Of a DNA stretch of 64,000 nt, positions 42,397 through 50,456 are shown piece by piece. Position 1 is the stretch's first letter, and each line of letters begins with the position of its first letter. The position numbers and the translations under genes were made by a program. Source of the stretch: Candidatus Leptovillus gracilis (lineage in GTDB: Bacteria; Chloroflexota; Anaerolineae; Promineifilales; Promineifilaceae); the NCBI GenBank assembly GCA_016716065.1, contig JADJXA010000002.1, forward strand, positions 186,001-250,000. Direction: 5' to 3'. The notes beneath the pieces were generated by a model. That model did no database searches. It was given only the letters and a program-made list of their open reading frames with translations, and was not told where the DNA came from.

Positions 42397-43077
42397 CTAC
42401 CGACGAGAATTGGTGGTGTACAAATGACTGTGGCCTTCTTTGCCAACGGCCGTAAGCGCCTGAATATGACGCAGGGTGTAGGTGATCTTTTGCGCCAGCG
42501 CAGGCTGACAAGACAATGCCTCGGCTAACTGGCGGTTGGTAAAGGGATCAGGCAGGTTGGGTGGCAGTAGGGCGAGAAAATCGGCCGTTTCAGCCAAAAC
42601 CAGGCGGTCTACCACCGCCAACAGACGGTGATCGTACAGGCTCCAATGTTTGCGCCGCCAGCTTCCCAGGCCATCATCGCGCCAGATTGCTTCTTCCTGG
42701 GTTAGCAGCAGTTCGATGGTGAGGTTGGGGTGCGGCAGCCACTCTGTCAGGCGGACCAATTCCTGAAAGAGGTCAGCGGGACGGCCGTGTTTGGGTGATT
42801 TTCGTCGGCTGATGGGATCGCCGACGGCCGTTTGCCGCACAATCCACTTTTCCTGGGCAATGGGGTGAATGACACATACCGGGTATTGGGGCAGCAGCCG
42901 CGCCAGCTTGCGCTTCATGGCATACAGGTGGCGCGTCTGGACCTCTAGCAGCGTCTCGCCGCGTACCACATCTATGACAAAACCATCCACAGCTACCTCA
43001 ACCCGGTCGCCCGGCTGTGTCAGCCACTCTTTTAAGGCCGCGTGCAGCGACTTTTCACCCAATGTTCCAATTGACAT
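42397..43077 (-). CDS. PD-(D/E)XK nuclease-like protein with winged-helix C-terminus
   Basis: 226 residues. The N-terminal part reads like a compact restriction-endonuclease fold: GEKSLHAALKEWL (helix with Glu), VDGFVIDVVRGETLLEVQTR (Asp, then E-x-Q in place of E-x-K) and a following strand YPVCVIHPIA. The middle is Trp-rich. The C-terminal segment (about 175-220; DPFTNRQLAEALSCQPALAQKITYTLRHIQALTAVG) looks like a winged helix. I do not know a named function; DNA repair or defence is possible. The start lies 93 bases upstream of the divergent methyltransferase gene. Confidence 0.72.
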   Translation of the reverse strand: MSIGTLGEKSLHAALKEWLTQPGDRVEVAVDGFVIDVVRGETLLEVQTRHLYAMKRKLARLLPQYPVCVIHPIAQEKWIVRQTAVGDPISRRKSPKHGRPADLFQELVRLTEWLPHPNLTIELLLTQEEAIWRDDGLGSWRRKHWSLYDHRLLAVVDRLVLAETADFLALLPPNLPDPFTNRQLAEALSCQPALAQKITYTLRHIQALTAVGKEGHSHLYTTNSRR

Positions 43078-43155
43078 AAATTGTGCGTCTGTGTTCAGTA
43101 TCCAGTGTTCAGCGGGAATCGGTCAGACATAGCCCGCACTGAACCCCGCTTCTAG

Positions 43156-43161
43156 TATACA
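43156..43161 (+). promoter_or_regulatory. -10 box immediately upstream of the methyltransferase gene
   Basis: TATACA ends 8 bases before ATG 43170 with no ribosome-binding sequence in between, a third case of a probable leaderless transcript. Confidence 0.45.
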
Positions 43162-43169
43162 ATGGATGA

Positions 43170-43844
43170 ATGATGAGGCTCAAAGACCTATGGAATCGGC
43201 TGGTACGCTTCGGTTTTCGGCTGCTTTATTACGAGCTGGCCTGGACGTATGACCTGGTGAGCTGGCTGGTATCGCTGGGCGATTGGCGCGCCTGGCAGCA
43301 GGCGGCGCTGCCGTTTGTCGCCGGGCGAGAGGTGCTGGAGATTGGGCACGGGCCGGGTCACATGTTGTTGGCGCTGCAAAATGCCGGTTTCGAGGTAGTG
43401 GGGTTGGATTTGTCGCCTCAGATGGGGCGGCAGGCGCGGCGGCGCACCCAGCGCACCGTCCCGCTGGTGGGCGGACGGGTGCAGCATTTGCCGTTTGGCA
43501 CGGCCGTTTTCGACACTGTTCTGTCCACTTTCCCCACCGACTACGTGATAGAGCCGGCCACACTGGCGGCGGTGGCGCGGGTCTTGCGGGCAAACGGCCG
43601 TTTTGTCATTGTGCCTGAAAGTCGGCTGACCGGTGGGGGGGCGCTGCGCCAGGTCATCGAGTGGCTGTATGCCATTACCGGGCAGCGTGGCGCGGCAGGC
43701 GCGCTGCCAGACCAGGCAGAAACGGCCGTCTGGCAGCCCTATCTGGTCCGTTTTCAGGCCGCCGGGTTTCAGGTGCAGTTCGAGCGTGTCGCTCTGCCGC
43801 GCAGCCAGGTGACGGTGCTGATTGCCCACAAAATGGCTGCCTGA
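43170..43844 (+). CDS. Class I SAM-dependent methyltransferase
   Basis: 224 residues. Motif I is VLEIGHGPGHMLLAL, with the acidic motif II residue in GFEVVGLDLSPQM and motif IV near FDTVLSTFPTDYV, typical of the Methyltransf_11 / UbiE-like group. The N-terminal 40 residues contain amphipathic aromatic helices (FGFRLLYYELAWTYDLVSWLV) that may touch the membrane. Substrate unknown; a lipid or quinone is plausible. The signal peptidase gene follows about 100 bases downstream. Confidence 0.88.
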   Translation: MMRLKDLWNRLVRFGFRLLYYELAWTYDLVSWLVSLGDWRAWQQAALPFVAGREVLEIGHGPGHMLLALQNAGFEVVGLDLSPQMGRQARRRTQRTVPLVGGRVQHLPFGTAVFDTVLSTFPTDYVIEPATLAAVARVLRANGRFVIVPESRLTGGGALRQVIEWLYAITGQRGAAGALPDQAETAVWQPYLVRFQAAGFQVQFERVALPRSQVTVLIAHKMAA

Positions 43845-43949
43845 GTGGGGGATGTGAAACGGCCGTCGCCCACCCCTGCCTCTCGCCCAAAGAGATTCAC
43901 CCTGGTAAAATGCCTCTCTATCATCACAAGGAAGGTTTATTGCGCCATT

Positions 43950-44561
43950 ATGACAAAACTTGAACCAACCAGTCTGGCTCCAACAGAAGGCAAAACAGCC
44001 GTAGAAGACACTATACAGCCCGCCACCTGGGCACAACGCTTTTTGCCGCTGCTGATCGGCTCTGTAATCCTCATTCTCGATCAGGTAACCAAATATCTCA
44101 TTGAGGCCAACATCCCATACAACACCAGTTGGGCGCCTTTTCCCCAGTTGGCGCCTATCTTTCAGCTCACCCACACCGGTAACACCGGCATTGCTTTTGG
44201 CCTGTTCGCCGGGGGAAGCGGGCTGTTTGCCATTGTCGCTCTGGTAACGACGGTAGCCATTTTGGTCTACAACTATACGCTGCCGGCCGGCAACGTGGGC
44301 CTGCGGGTGGTGTTGGGGCTGTTGATTGGCGGGGCGCTGGGCAACCTGATTGACCGAATACGGCTGGGCCATGTGACCGATTTTCTCGATTTTGGCCCCT
44401 GGCCGATTTTTAACGTCGCCGATACGGCCGTTGTCACCGGGGCGCTGCTGTTGGCCTGGTTGATGTGGGCGGAGTCCCGCGCGGAGTCCCGCGCGGAATC
44501 CCGCGATCTGCCGCACATAGCCACCACCAGCGACATTAGCCGCGATAACGAAATGCTTTAG
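43950..44561 (+). CDS. lspA: Lipoprotein signal peptidase (signal peptidase II)
   Basis: 203 residues with four membrane helices. The conserved regions are DQVTKYLI in helix 1, THTGNTGIAFGLF, the first catalytic Asp in GGALGNLIDRIRLGHVTDFLDF and the second in FNVADTAVVTGALL. It removes signal peptides from diacylglyceryl prolipoproteins, of which several are encoded in this window. ATG 43950 is preceded by AAGGAAGG, about 11 bases away. The C-terminus has an unusual tail with three tandem AESR units encoded by 12-bp DNA repeats (about 44470-44505). Confidence 0.94.
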   Translation: MTKLEPTSLAPTEGKTAVEDTIQPATWAQRFLPLLIGSVILILDQVTKYLIEANIPYNTSWAPFPQLAPIFQLTHTGNTGIAFGLFAGGSGLFAIVALVTTVAILVYNYTLPAGNVGLRVVLGLLIGGALGNLIDRIRLGHVTDFLDFGPWPIFNVADTAVVTGALLLAWLMWAESRAESRAESRDLPHIATTSDISRDNEML

Positions 44562-44659
44562 AACAGTGGGCAGTTTTAAGCAAACGGTATACCTGACAAG
44601 GTGACAGAAATGTCAGATGATGATCTTTGGGCGTATATCATTGGCAAAACACCACAAAG

Positions 44660-44694
44660 AACTGACAACTGAACACTGAACACTGAACACTGTC
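44660..44694. repeat. Five degenerate CACTGAA heptamers
   Basis: AACTGAC AACTGAA CACTGAA CACTGAA CACTGTC in register, just upstream of the pseudouridine synthase gene. Confidence 0.9.
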
Positions 44695-44728
44695 TACTAA
44701 CCACAGAACACCAAAAAACCGGAGTCCA

Positions 44729-45679
44729 ATGAGCCAGGAAATTCCCCTCGACGAATCCATTGAACTAACCCTAGACGCCGACGCCCGCGGCGACAGGCTG
44801 GACCACGCCCTGGCGGCGGCTCTGCCCGATTTTTCACGGATGCAGTGGCAGCGGCTTATTCAAGAGAAGCGGGTGACGGTAAACGGCCGTATCACCACCA
44901 AAGCCAGTCTGCGCTTAAACGGCGGCGAACGGATAACGGCCGTCATCCCGCCGCTGGTCGAAACCGGCCTGATCGCCGAAGACATCCCCCTGGACGTGCG
45001 CTATGAAGACCGCGACATTCTGGTTGTCAACAAACCGGCTGGCATGGTGACCCACCCTTCGCTAACAGACGAACAGGGGACACTGGTGAATGCCATTTTG
45101 TACCATTACCCAGACCTGGAAGACATCGGCGGCGAGCGACGGCCGGGCATCGTACACCGGCTGGACAAACACACTTCTGGGCTGATTGTTGTGGCGCGCA
45201 ATGAACGCGCTTTGTGGTTTATGCAGGAGCAATTTAGACGGCGCACTATCCAGAAGAAATACCTGGCTCTGGTGGAAGGCCAGCTTCAACCCCCGGCGGC
45301 GCTGATTGACGCGCCGATTGGCCGCGACCCCAATAACCGCAAGAAAATGGCCGTTATCCCGCCCAATATCTCGGCGGTGGCCCGCAGCGCGCGCACGCGC
45401 TATGAGACAGTGACTGGTTATGACAATTTTACTCTGGTGGCCTGCGCTCCCCTTACCGGCCGCACCCATCAGATTCGTGTTCACCTGGCCTATATTGGTT
45501 ATCCCATTGTCTGCGACCACATTTACGGCCGTCGTAAAAAATCCTTTGCCGACCTGCGCCGCCACTTCTTGCACGCCGCGGAACTGACTTTTAGACGGCC
45601 GTCTGACAACAGTGAGCTAACCATCACCGCCGAACTCCCGCCAGAGCTGCAAAGCATCATTGATTCGCTGACATCTTGA
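44729..45679 (+). CDS. RluD-family 23S rRNA pseudouridine synthase
   Basis: 316 residues. An N-terminal S4 RNA-binding domain (about 15-75) leads into the catalytic domain with the signature RRPGIVHRLDKHTSGLIVVAR, whose Asp is the nucleophile, and the later LTGRTHQIRVHLA. This is the RluA/C/D group; RluD (positions 1911/1915/1917) is likeliest by length and S4 presence. It follows lspA, as in many bacteria (lspA-rluD). ATG 44729 has CGGAG upstream. Confidence 0.94.
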   Translation: MSQEIPLDESIELTLDADARGDRLDHALAAALPDFSRMQWQRLIQEKRVTVNGRITTKASLRLNGGERITAVIPPLVETGLIAEDIPLDVRYEDRDILVVNKPAGMVTHPSLTDEQGTLVNAILYHYPDLEDIGGERRPGIVHRLDKHTSGLIVVARNERALWFMQEQFRRRTIQKKYLALVEGQLQPPAALIDAPIGRDPNNRKKMAVIPPNISAVARSARTRYETVTGYDNFTLVACAPLTGRTHQIRVHLAYIGYPIVCDHIYGRRKKSFADLRRHFLHAAELTFRRPSDNSELTITAELPPELQSIIDSLTS

Positions 45680-45681
45680 TC

Positions 45682-45728
45682 CAGTGTTCAGTGTGGCAGA
45701 CACCTACTGAATACTGAACACTGAACAC
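45682..45728. repeat. Inverted CAGTGTT heptamer repeat between convergent genes
   Basis: CAGTGTTCAGTGT at the left mirrors ACTGAACACTG at the right. It lies exactly between the rluD-type and pfkA stop codons, as the 6156 repeat does between its genes. Confidence 0.85.
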
Positions 45729-45730
45729 CG

Positions 45731-47989
45731 TCATTCATCCCGCGGTTCCGCTACTAGGCCGCGTGGCGCCGGCCGGGCCAGAGTTTTGGCAATCGGGCGC
45801 AGATCCATCCACCACTGTTTCTTGGGCCGTACATGTTCATTGTCCATCAGCCGGGGTAAATCTTCCACGTCAGTCAGGACAAATTGACCACCGACCAGGC
45901 CAATATAAGCGCTTTCGACACGGCCGTCTAAAATATGGTCCTCCAGGTAATCCACACAGTCCGAAGCCAGACGGGTGGCTAAGATACGGTCGTAGGGCGT
46001 TGGGTTGCCCCCCTGCTGCATATGGCCCAAAATCGCCTGACGCACGTCGAACAAGTCGCCGCCTTCTTCTTCAAACAAGGCGCGCATAAAGTCGGTGGAA
46101 TAAATGTCGTTGGCGTGTTCATTGCGAATCATCAAACCGACTCGTTTGCCACGCTGAAAACCTTCCATTAACTGCGCCACATCTTCCACCAAATCCTTTA
46201 AGGTGACGCCCTCTTCATGGATGTAAAAACGTTCCGCGCCGGTCGCCAGGGCGCTCATCAGGGCCAGATAGCCGCAATAATGCCCCATCACTTCCACCAC
46301 AAACGTGCGCCGGGAAGCAACGGCCGATTGCTTGATCTTGTCCACGGCGTCCACAATGCTGTTCAGGGCCGTATCCGCGCCGACGCTCAATTCAGACCCC
46401 AGCAAATTGTTGTTGATGGTGGCCGGCAGGCAAATCATGGGAATCTGGAAGGCGGGATAATTTTCACGCAAGCGGTGCATTTCGTGGATCGCTTTGTAGC
46501 CTGTCCAGCCGCCGATCATCAAGATGCCTTCCACCTGATGTTCTTCCAGGTTACGGGCGATGGCGTACCATTCACCTCCCTCCGGGGCCGTGCGATTTGT
46601 GCCGAGTTCGGAGCCGCCACGCGGCGCCAGGCCAGACACGTCCATCCAGTTCAATTCCTTGATTTCGCCGCGAATGAGGCCACGAAAACCGCGATTGATG
46701 CCCAACATGATGTGGCCCTTGTCCGTACCCAGGCGCACGGCGGCGCGCACGGCCGTATTCATCCCCGGCGCCGGCCCTCCGGCATTCAATACCGCCAGCC
46801 GTAAACGGCGCTGGCCGGGTGTAGGCGGATGGGGCAGCGCCCGCACCAGCGTGCGCAGTGTGCGGAACGATTTTTTGAAGCTGCGGCCGCGCAAATCCAT
46901 CGCCTTTTCATACTGCCCGGCCTGCACCGCCTCGGTCACGGCCTGAGTCATTTCCAGGCACTGCGCCAGCGGCGTGCGCGTAATTTTGTTGCCCTGAATG
47001 CCCATGACAAAGGGTTCCACGCCTGGTTCATCGGCCAGAATCTCTTCGACGGCGCGCACGCCCAACTGCGTCGCCAGGTTACGGTCGAAGGCGCTGGGCA
47101 CACCGCCGCGCTGCACATGGCCCAACACGGTGATGCGCGCATCTTCGTGTAAACGATCCTCCAGGACTTGCTTAATGTACTCGCTGCTGATTGGTTTGCC
47201 ATACCGATCTTGCGCCCCTTCGGCGACGATGACAATGCTGTCGCGACGGCCGTTCTCCCGCCCCTTGGCCAGTACCTCACACATTTTCGCTTCCCAATCG
47301 TCCAGATTAGGTGGCGCTTCGGGAATCAGCACCCAGTCCGCGCCGGTCGCCAGAGCGCTCATCAAAGCCAGATAACCACAGCGCCGCCCCATCACTTCTA
47401 TGACAAAGCTGCGTTGGTGGCTGGCGGCCGTGCTGGTGATAGCGTCTACCGCTTCGACAATGCGGTGCAGCGCCGTGTCCGCGCCGGTGGTCATGTCGGA
47501 GCCATACATATCGTTGTCAATCGAGCCAATAATACCGGCTACCGCCAGATATTTGTGTCGTTCGGCCGCTTCTTTGGTAATGACGCCGGTTTGCAGCAGT
47601 TCATCCACCAGACTGGGCCATTCCTGGTACAGCGTATAAGCGCCGGTCAGGCTGCCATCGCCGCCGATGCACACCAGTTTGTCTATGCCATTCGCCAGCA
47701 GGTTGGCAACGGCGCGCAAACGGCCGGTCCGCTCGCGAAATTCAGCGCAGCGAGCAGAGCCAATGACCGTGCCGCCCTGCTGCAAAATGCCACCCACTTC
47801 ATTCCAGCTCATAGAGCGAATGTTGTGGCCGCCGTCTACCATGCCCTGATAACCTTCATAAATGGCAAACGCCTCCCCGCCTCGATCCAACGCCGTGCGC
47901 ACGACAGCGCGTACAGCGGCATTCATCCCTTGCGCGTCGCCGCCGCTGGTGAATACGCCTATTCGTTTCATGTGTTCATCCTTGTTCAT
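45731..47989 (-). CDS. pfkA: 6-phosphofructokinase with two fused PFK domains
   Basis: 752 residues, twice the bacterial norm. The N-terminal half has IGVFTSGGDAQGMNAAVRA, GGDGSLTGA (Gly after GGDGS favours ATP over PPi) and the catalytic SIDNDMYGSD. The C-terminal half repeats the fold (LAVLNAGGPAPGMNTAVRA) but has GGWTG in place of GGDGS and TINNN in place of TIDND, so it has lost catalysis and is probably regulatory, as in eukaryotic PFK. It phosphorylates fructose 6-phosphate in glycolysis. ATG 47989 has GGAGG at good distance; an ATG at 47971 with AAGGAT is also possible. Confidence 0.95.
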   Translation of the reverse strand: MNKDEHMKRIGVFTSGGDAQGMNAAVRAVVRTALDRGGEAFAIYEGYQGMVDGGHNIRSMSWNEVGGILQQGGTVIGSARCAEFRERTGRLRAVANLLANGIDKLVCIGGDGSLTGAYTLYQEWPSLVDELLQTGVITKEAAERHKYLAVAGIIGSIDNDMYGSDMTTGADTALHRIVEAVDAITSTAASHQRSFVIEVMGRRCGYLALMSALATGADWVLIPEAPPNLDDWEAKMCEVLAKGRENGRRDSIVIVAEGAQDRYGKPISSEYIKQVLEDRLHEDARITVLGHVQRGGVPSAFDRNLATQLGVRAVEEILADEPGVEPFVMGIQGNKITRTPLAQCLEMTQAVTEAVQAGQYEKAMDLRGRSFKKSFRTLRTLVRALPHPPTPGQRRLRLAVLNAGGPAPGMNTAVRAAVRLGTDKGHIMLGINRGFRGLIRGEIKELNWMDVSGLAPRGGSELGTNRTAPEGGEWYAIARNLEEHQVEGILMIGGWTGYKAIHEMHRLRENYPAFQIPMICLPATINNNLLGSELSVGADTALNSIVDAVDKIKQSAVASRRTFVVEVMGHYCGYLALMSALATGAERFYIHEEGVTLKDLVEDVAQLMEGFQRGKRVGLMIRNEHANDIYSTDFMRALFEEEGGDLFDVRQAILGHMQQGGNPTPYDRILATRLASDCVDYLEDHILDGRVESAYIGLVGGQFVLTDVEDLPRLMDNEHVRPKKQWWMDLRPIAKTLARPAPRGLVAEPRDE

Positions 47990-48222
47990 CAGTAATAACC
48001 TCCGGGGATTTCCGCTACCAAACTCCGGGGAGGTTGAAATGTTTAACAGTGGGAAAGATGGTGTAGAAAACTTGTCGGAACCGTTTCCAACGGCCGATGC
48101 TTAATACTACTATTTTCGGGCTGTTTCGCAACTATTTTCCGGTAGTAATCATGCACTCCCGCCCCCTGAGCCTGTCGAAGGGGGCGCGGTTTCGACAGGC
48201 TCAACCGGCGGGGGGTGAATCT

Positions 48223-48738
48223 TTACGGGGCAGGGCGTGGGGTGGCGGTGGGTGGTGGATTGGGCGGCGGCGGGGCGGCGATGTCGGGCACGGCGGCGGT
48301 GTTGACGGCCGTCGTGTAAGCCGAGCCGCCAGAGACCCAACAATCTGGCCCATCGGCCAACGGTGGGCACTGCACGCGCCACCAGCCGCTGGCCGCGTGC
48401 CGCCCGGTGACGCTGGCCCGGTCGCCGGCCAGGAAAAAGCCGACCCGCGCATACTGCACGCCAGGACCGCTGCGAATGTTCAGGTCTACCACCATGCGCA
48501 CGGCCGGCTGACCGTCGTTAGGGGTGGGGGCAACGGCCGTACCCGTTACGCTTTGGCCGGGCAGCGTGACTGTAGGCGCCAGATTGCCCGATGGCGTGGA
48601 GGGAACGGCCGTATTGACGGCCGTTTGCCCCGGCGGCGGCAGCAGCGGCAGCTGCGACGGCCCGGCAAACGCATTACAGGCCAATGAAACCACGGCCAAC
48701 AAACCTGCCCACATCCACACCATCCGCTGACGCTGCAT
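48223..48738 (-). CDS. SH3b-domain lipoprotein
   Basis: About 171 residues. The signal peptide ends in a lipobox (LLAVVSLAC). A PT-rich linker leads to one bacterial SH3 domain (about 80-140; VDLNIRSGPGVQYARVGFFLAGDRASVTGRH ... WWRVQCP), ending in a Pro-rich tail. Such domains bind wall peptides or glycans. ATG 48738 has GGAGG 5 bases upstream; longer frames run into REP-like repeats (GAGCCTGTCGAA / TTCGACAGGCTC) that also lie downstream at 48165-48215. Confidence 0.82.
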   Translation of the reverse strand: MQRQRMVWMWAGLLAVVSLACNAFAGPSQLPLLPPPGQTAVNTAVPSTPSGNLAPTVTLPGQSVTGTAVAPTPNDGQPAVRMVVDLNIRSGPGVQYARVGFFLAGDRASVTGRHAASGWWRVQCPPLADGPDCWVSGGSAYTTAVNTAAVPDIAAPPPPNPPPTATPRPAP

Positions 48739-48993
48739 ACCAACCTCCATATTTATGTATCTTCTCAATAACTCGTGGCGGAGTTGGTTGAGCCTGTCGA
48801 AACCAACGGCCTTCGACAAACTCAGGCCCCGTTTCCCCAAAATATTGAGATGTTACTCGCAAGGGTCATAATCTGACATTCTTGTCACCTTGCCAGATGT
48901 CACCTTGTCACACTACGCCCGTCGCGGCGAATGCGCAAACGGCCGTAACAGTTTAAAATAGAATCACCAATTTGGCGAAGGAAAGAGTGAACT

Positions 48994-50307
48994 ATGAGCT
49001 TCCGCGAATTTTTAGACCAGGCCCGGCAGAGCGGCGACCTGGTAACCATAGATAAACCGGTCAGCATTACCTTTGAACTGGCGAATGTGGCCCACGCTTT
49101 GGAGGGACGGCCGTCTTTGTTCAACCACATCGAAGGGCATCCCGGCTGGCGCGTCTGCGCCGGACCCTGCTCCGACCGCCAATACTTTGCCATGAGCCTG
49201 GGCGTGCCTATCGGCCAACTGATGCACCACCTGGCCCACGCCCTGGAAAACCCCATTTTGCCGCCCCTGGTCGAATCGGCTCCCTGCCAGGAAATTGTCG
49301 TGGAAGCCGTCAACCTCAACGACCTGCCGATTTTGCTGCACCTGCCGCAAGACGCCGGGTACTACATCGCCAGCGCCGTCGTCATCACCAAAGACCCGGA
49401 GTTGGGGCGCAACATGTGTTACCATCGGCTGCTGCGGCTCGATGAGGACCATTTTGCGGCGCGCATTGTGGAGCGGCGCGGCACGCACACCGCCATGAGC
49501 AAGACCGAAGGCGATTTGCCGGTCGCTATCTGCATTGGCGTTTCCCTGGCGACGCACCTGGCGGCCTCTATGTCGCCACCGCCGGGAGTAGACGAGCTGT
49601 CGGTGGCCCACGCGCTGGCTCCCACGCCGCTGGTAAAGTGCCTGACCAGTGACCTGGAAGTGCCGGCCGACGCCGAAATTGTGCTGGAAGGGCGCATCAC
49701 CCGGCGGCGTGTCAGCGAAGGGCCGTTTATGGACCTGACGGAGACGATGGACATCACCCGCCAGCAGCCGGTGATAGAGATTGATCTGATGACCCACCGG
49801 CGCAACCCAATCTTCCACGCCTTGCTGCCGGGCGGTCTGGAACACAAATTGTTGATGGGGATGCCACGCGAACCGACTATTTTCAACGAGGTGAACAAGG
49901 TCACGCGCTGCACCGGCGCGGCGATCACCCCCGGCGGCGCGTCCTGGCTGCATGCGGTGGTGCAGATCGAAAAACAGGGGCCGGACGACGGCCGTCGCGC
50001 CATCGAAGCTGCCTTCCGCGGCCACGGCTCGCTGAAACACGTTTGGGTAGTAGACAGCGACGTGGACATTTACGACCCGATGCAGGTAGAATGGGCTGTC
50101 GCCACCCGCTTCCAGTCCGACCGCGACCTGATCGTCCTGGCCGACCAGCCGGGCAGTTCGCTGGACCCGTCCGGGCGGCATGAACCGGGGCAAAAAAGCC
50201 TGACGGCCAAGATGGGGTTGGACTGCACCATCCCCTGGGGCGCGGATAAAAGCAAATATCAGCGCGGGGCATACGGCCGTGTCAAACTCAGCGATTATGT
50301 GAAGTAA
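48994..50307 (+). CDS. UbiD-family prenylated-FMN-dependent decarboxylase
   Basis: 437 residues, shorter than E. coli UbiD and close to the archaeal members. Conserved regions are the N-terminal SFREFLDQARQSGDL, LPILLHLPQDAGYYI (metal/prFMN site), RNMCYHRL and the acidic catalytic stretch RRRVSEGPFMDLTE. The family decarboxylates aromatic or alpha,beta-unsaturated acids reversibly. One archaeal group acts on anhydromevalonate phosphate after phosphomevalonate dehydratase (AcnX), and an AcnX gene lies at 12336 in this window. No ubiX is nearby. AAGGAAAG precedes the ATG by 11 bases. Confidence 0.9.
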   Translation: MSFREFLDQARQSGDLVTIDKPVSITFELANVAHALEGRPSLFNHIEGHPGWRVCAGPCSDRQYFAMSLGVPIGQLMHHLAHALENPILPPLVESAPCQEIVVEAVNLNDLPILLHLPQDAGYYIASAVVITKDPELGRNMCYHRLLRLDEDHFAARIVERRGTHTAMSKTEGDLPVAICIGVSLATHLAASMSPPPGVDELSVAHALAPTPLVKCLTSDLEVPADAEIVLEGRITRRRVSEGPFMDLTETMDITRQQPVIEIDLMTHRRNPIFHALLPGGLEHKLLMGMPREPTIFNEVNKVTRCTGAAITPGGASWLHAVVQIEKQGPDDGRRAIEAAFRGHGSLKHVWVVDSDVDIYDPMQVEWAVATRFQSDRDLIVLADQPGSSLDPSGRHEPGQKSLTAKMGLDCTIPWGADKSKYQRGAYGRVKLSDYVK

Positions 50308-50372
50308 CTTTTTGCCACAGCGCCTGCACGAAAATGGTGTTTTGGGGCATGGTTCATCGAGCGAAACATCTT

Positions 50373-50421
50373 CTTTACAAATTTACGCTGAATGACGCGC
50401 TTTTTTGCTAAATTTGTAAAG
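50373..50421. repeat. 13-bp perfect inverted repeat downstream of the UbiD-type gene
   Basis: CTTTACAAATTTA (50373-50385) is mirrored at 50409-50421. The preceding GGCATGGTTCAT (about 50346) links it to the element at 41537-41706. It lies between the converging UbiD-type gene and the helicase-like gene. Confidence 0.7.
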
Positions 50422-50456
50422 CACCTATCGGCTGAAATTAACTGTGCCGTTACGTT

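Noticed and set aside
42212..42511. N-terminal extension of the ICMT-like methyltransferase
   Set aside because: The DNA contains heptamer repeats and overlaps the end of the neighbouring gene; the translated part has no family similarity.
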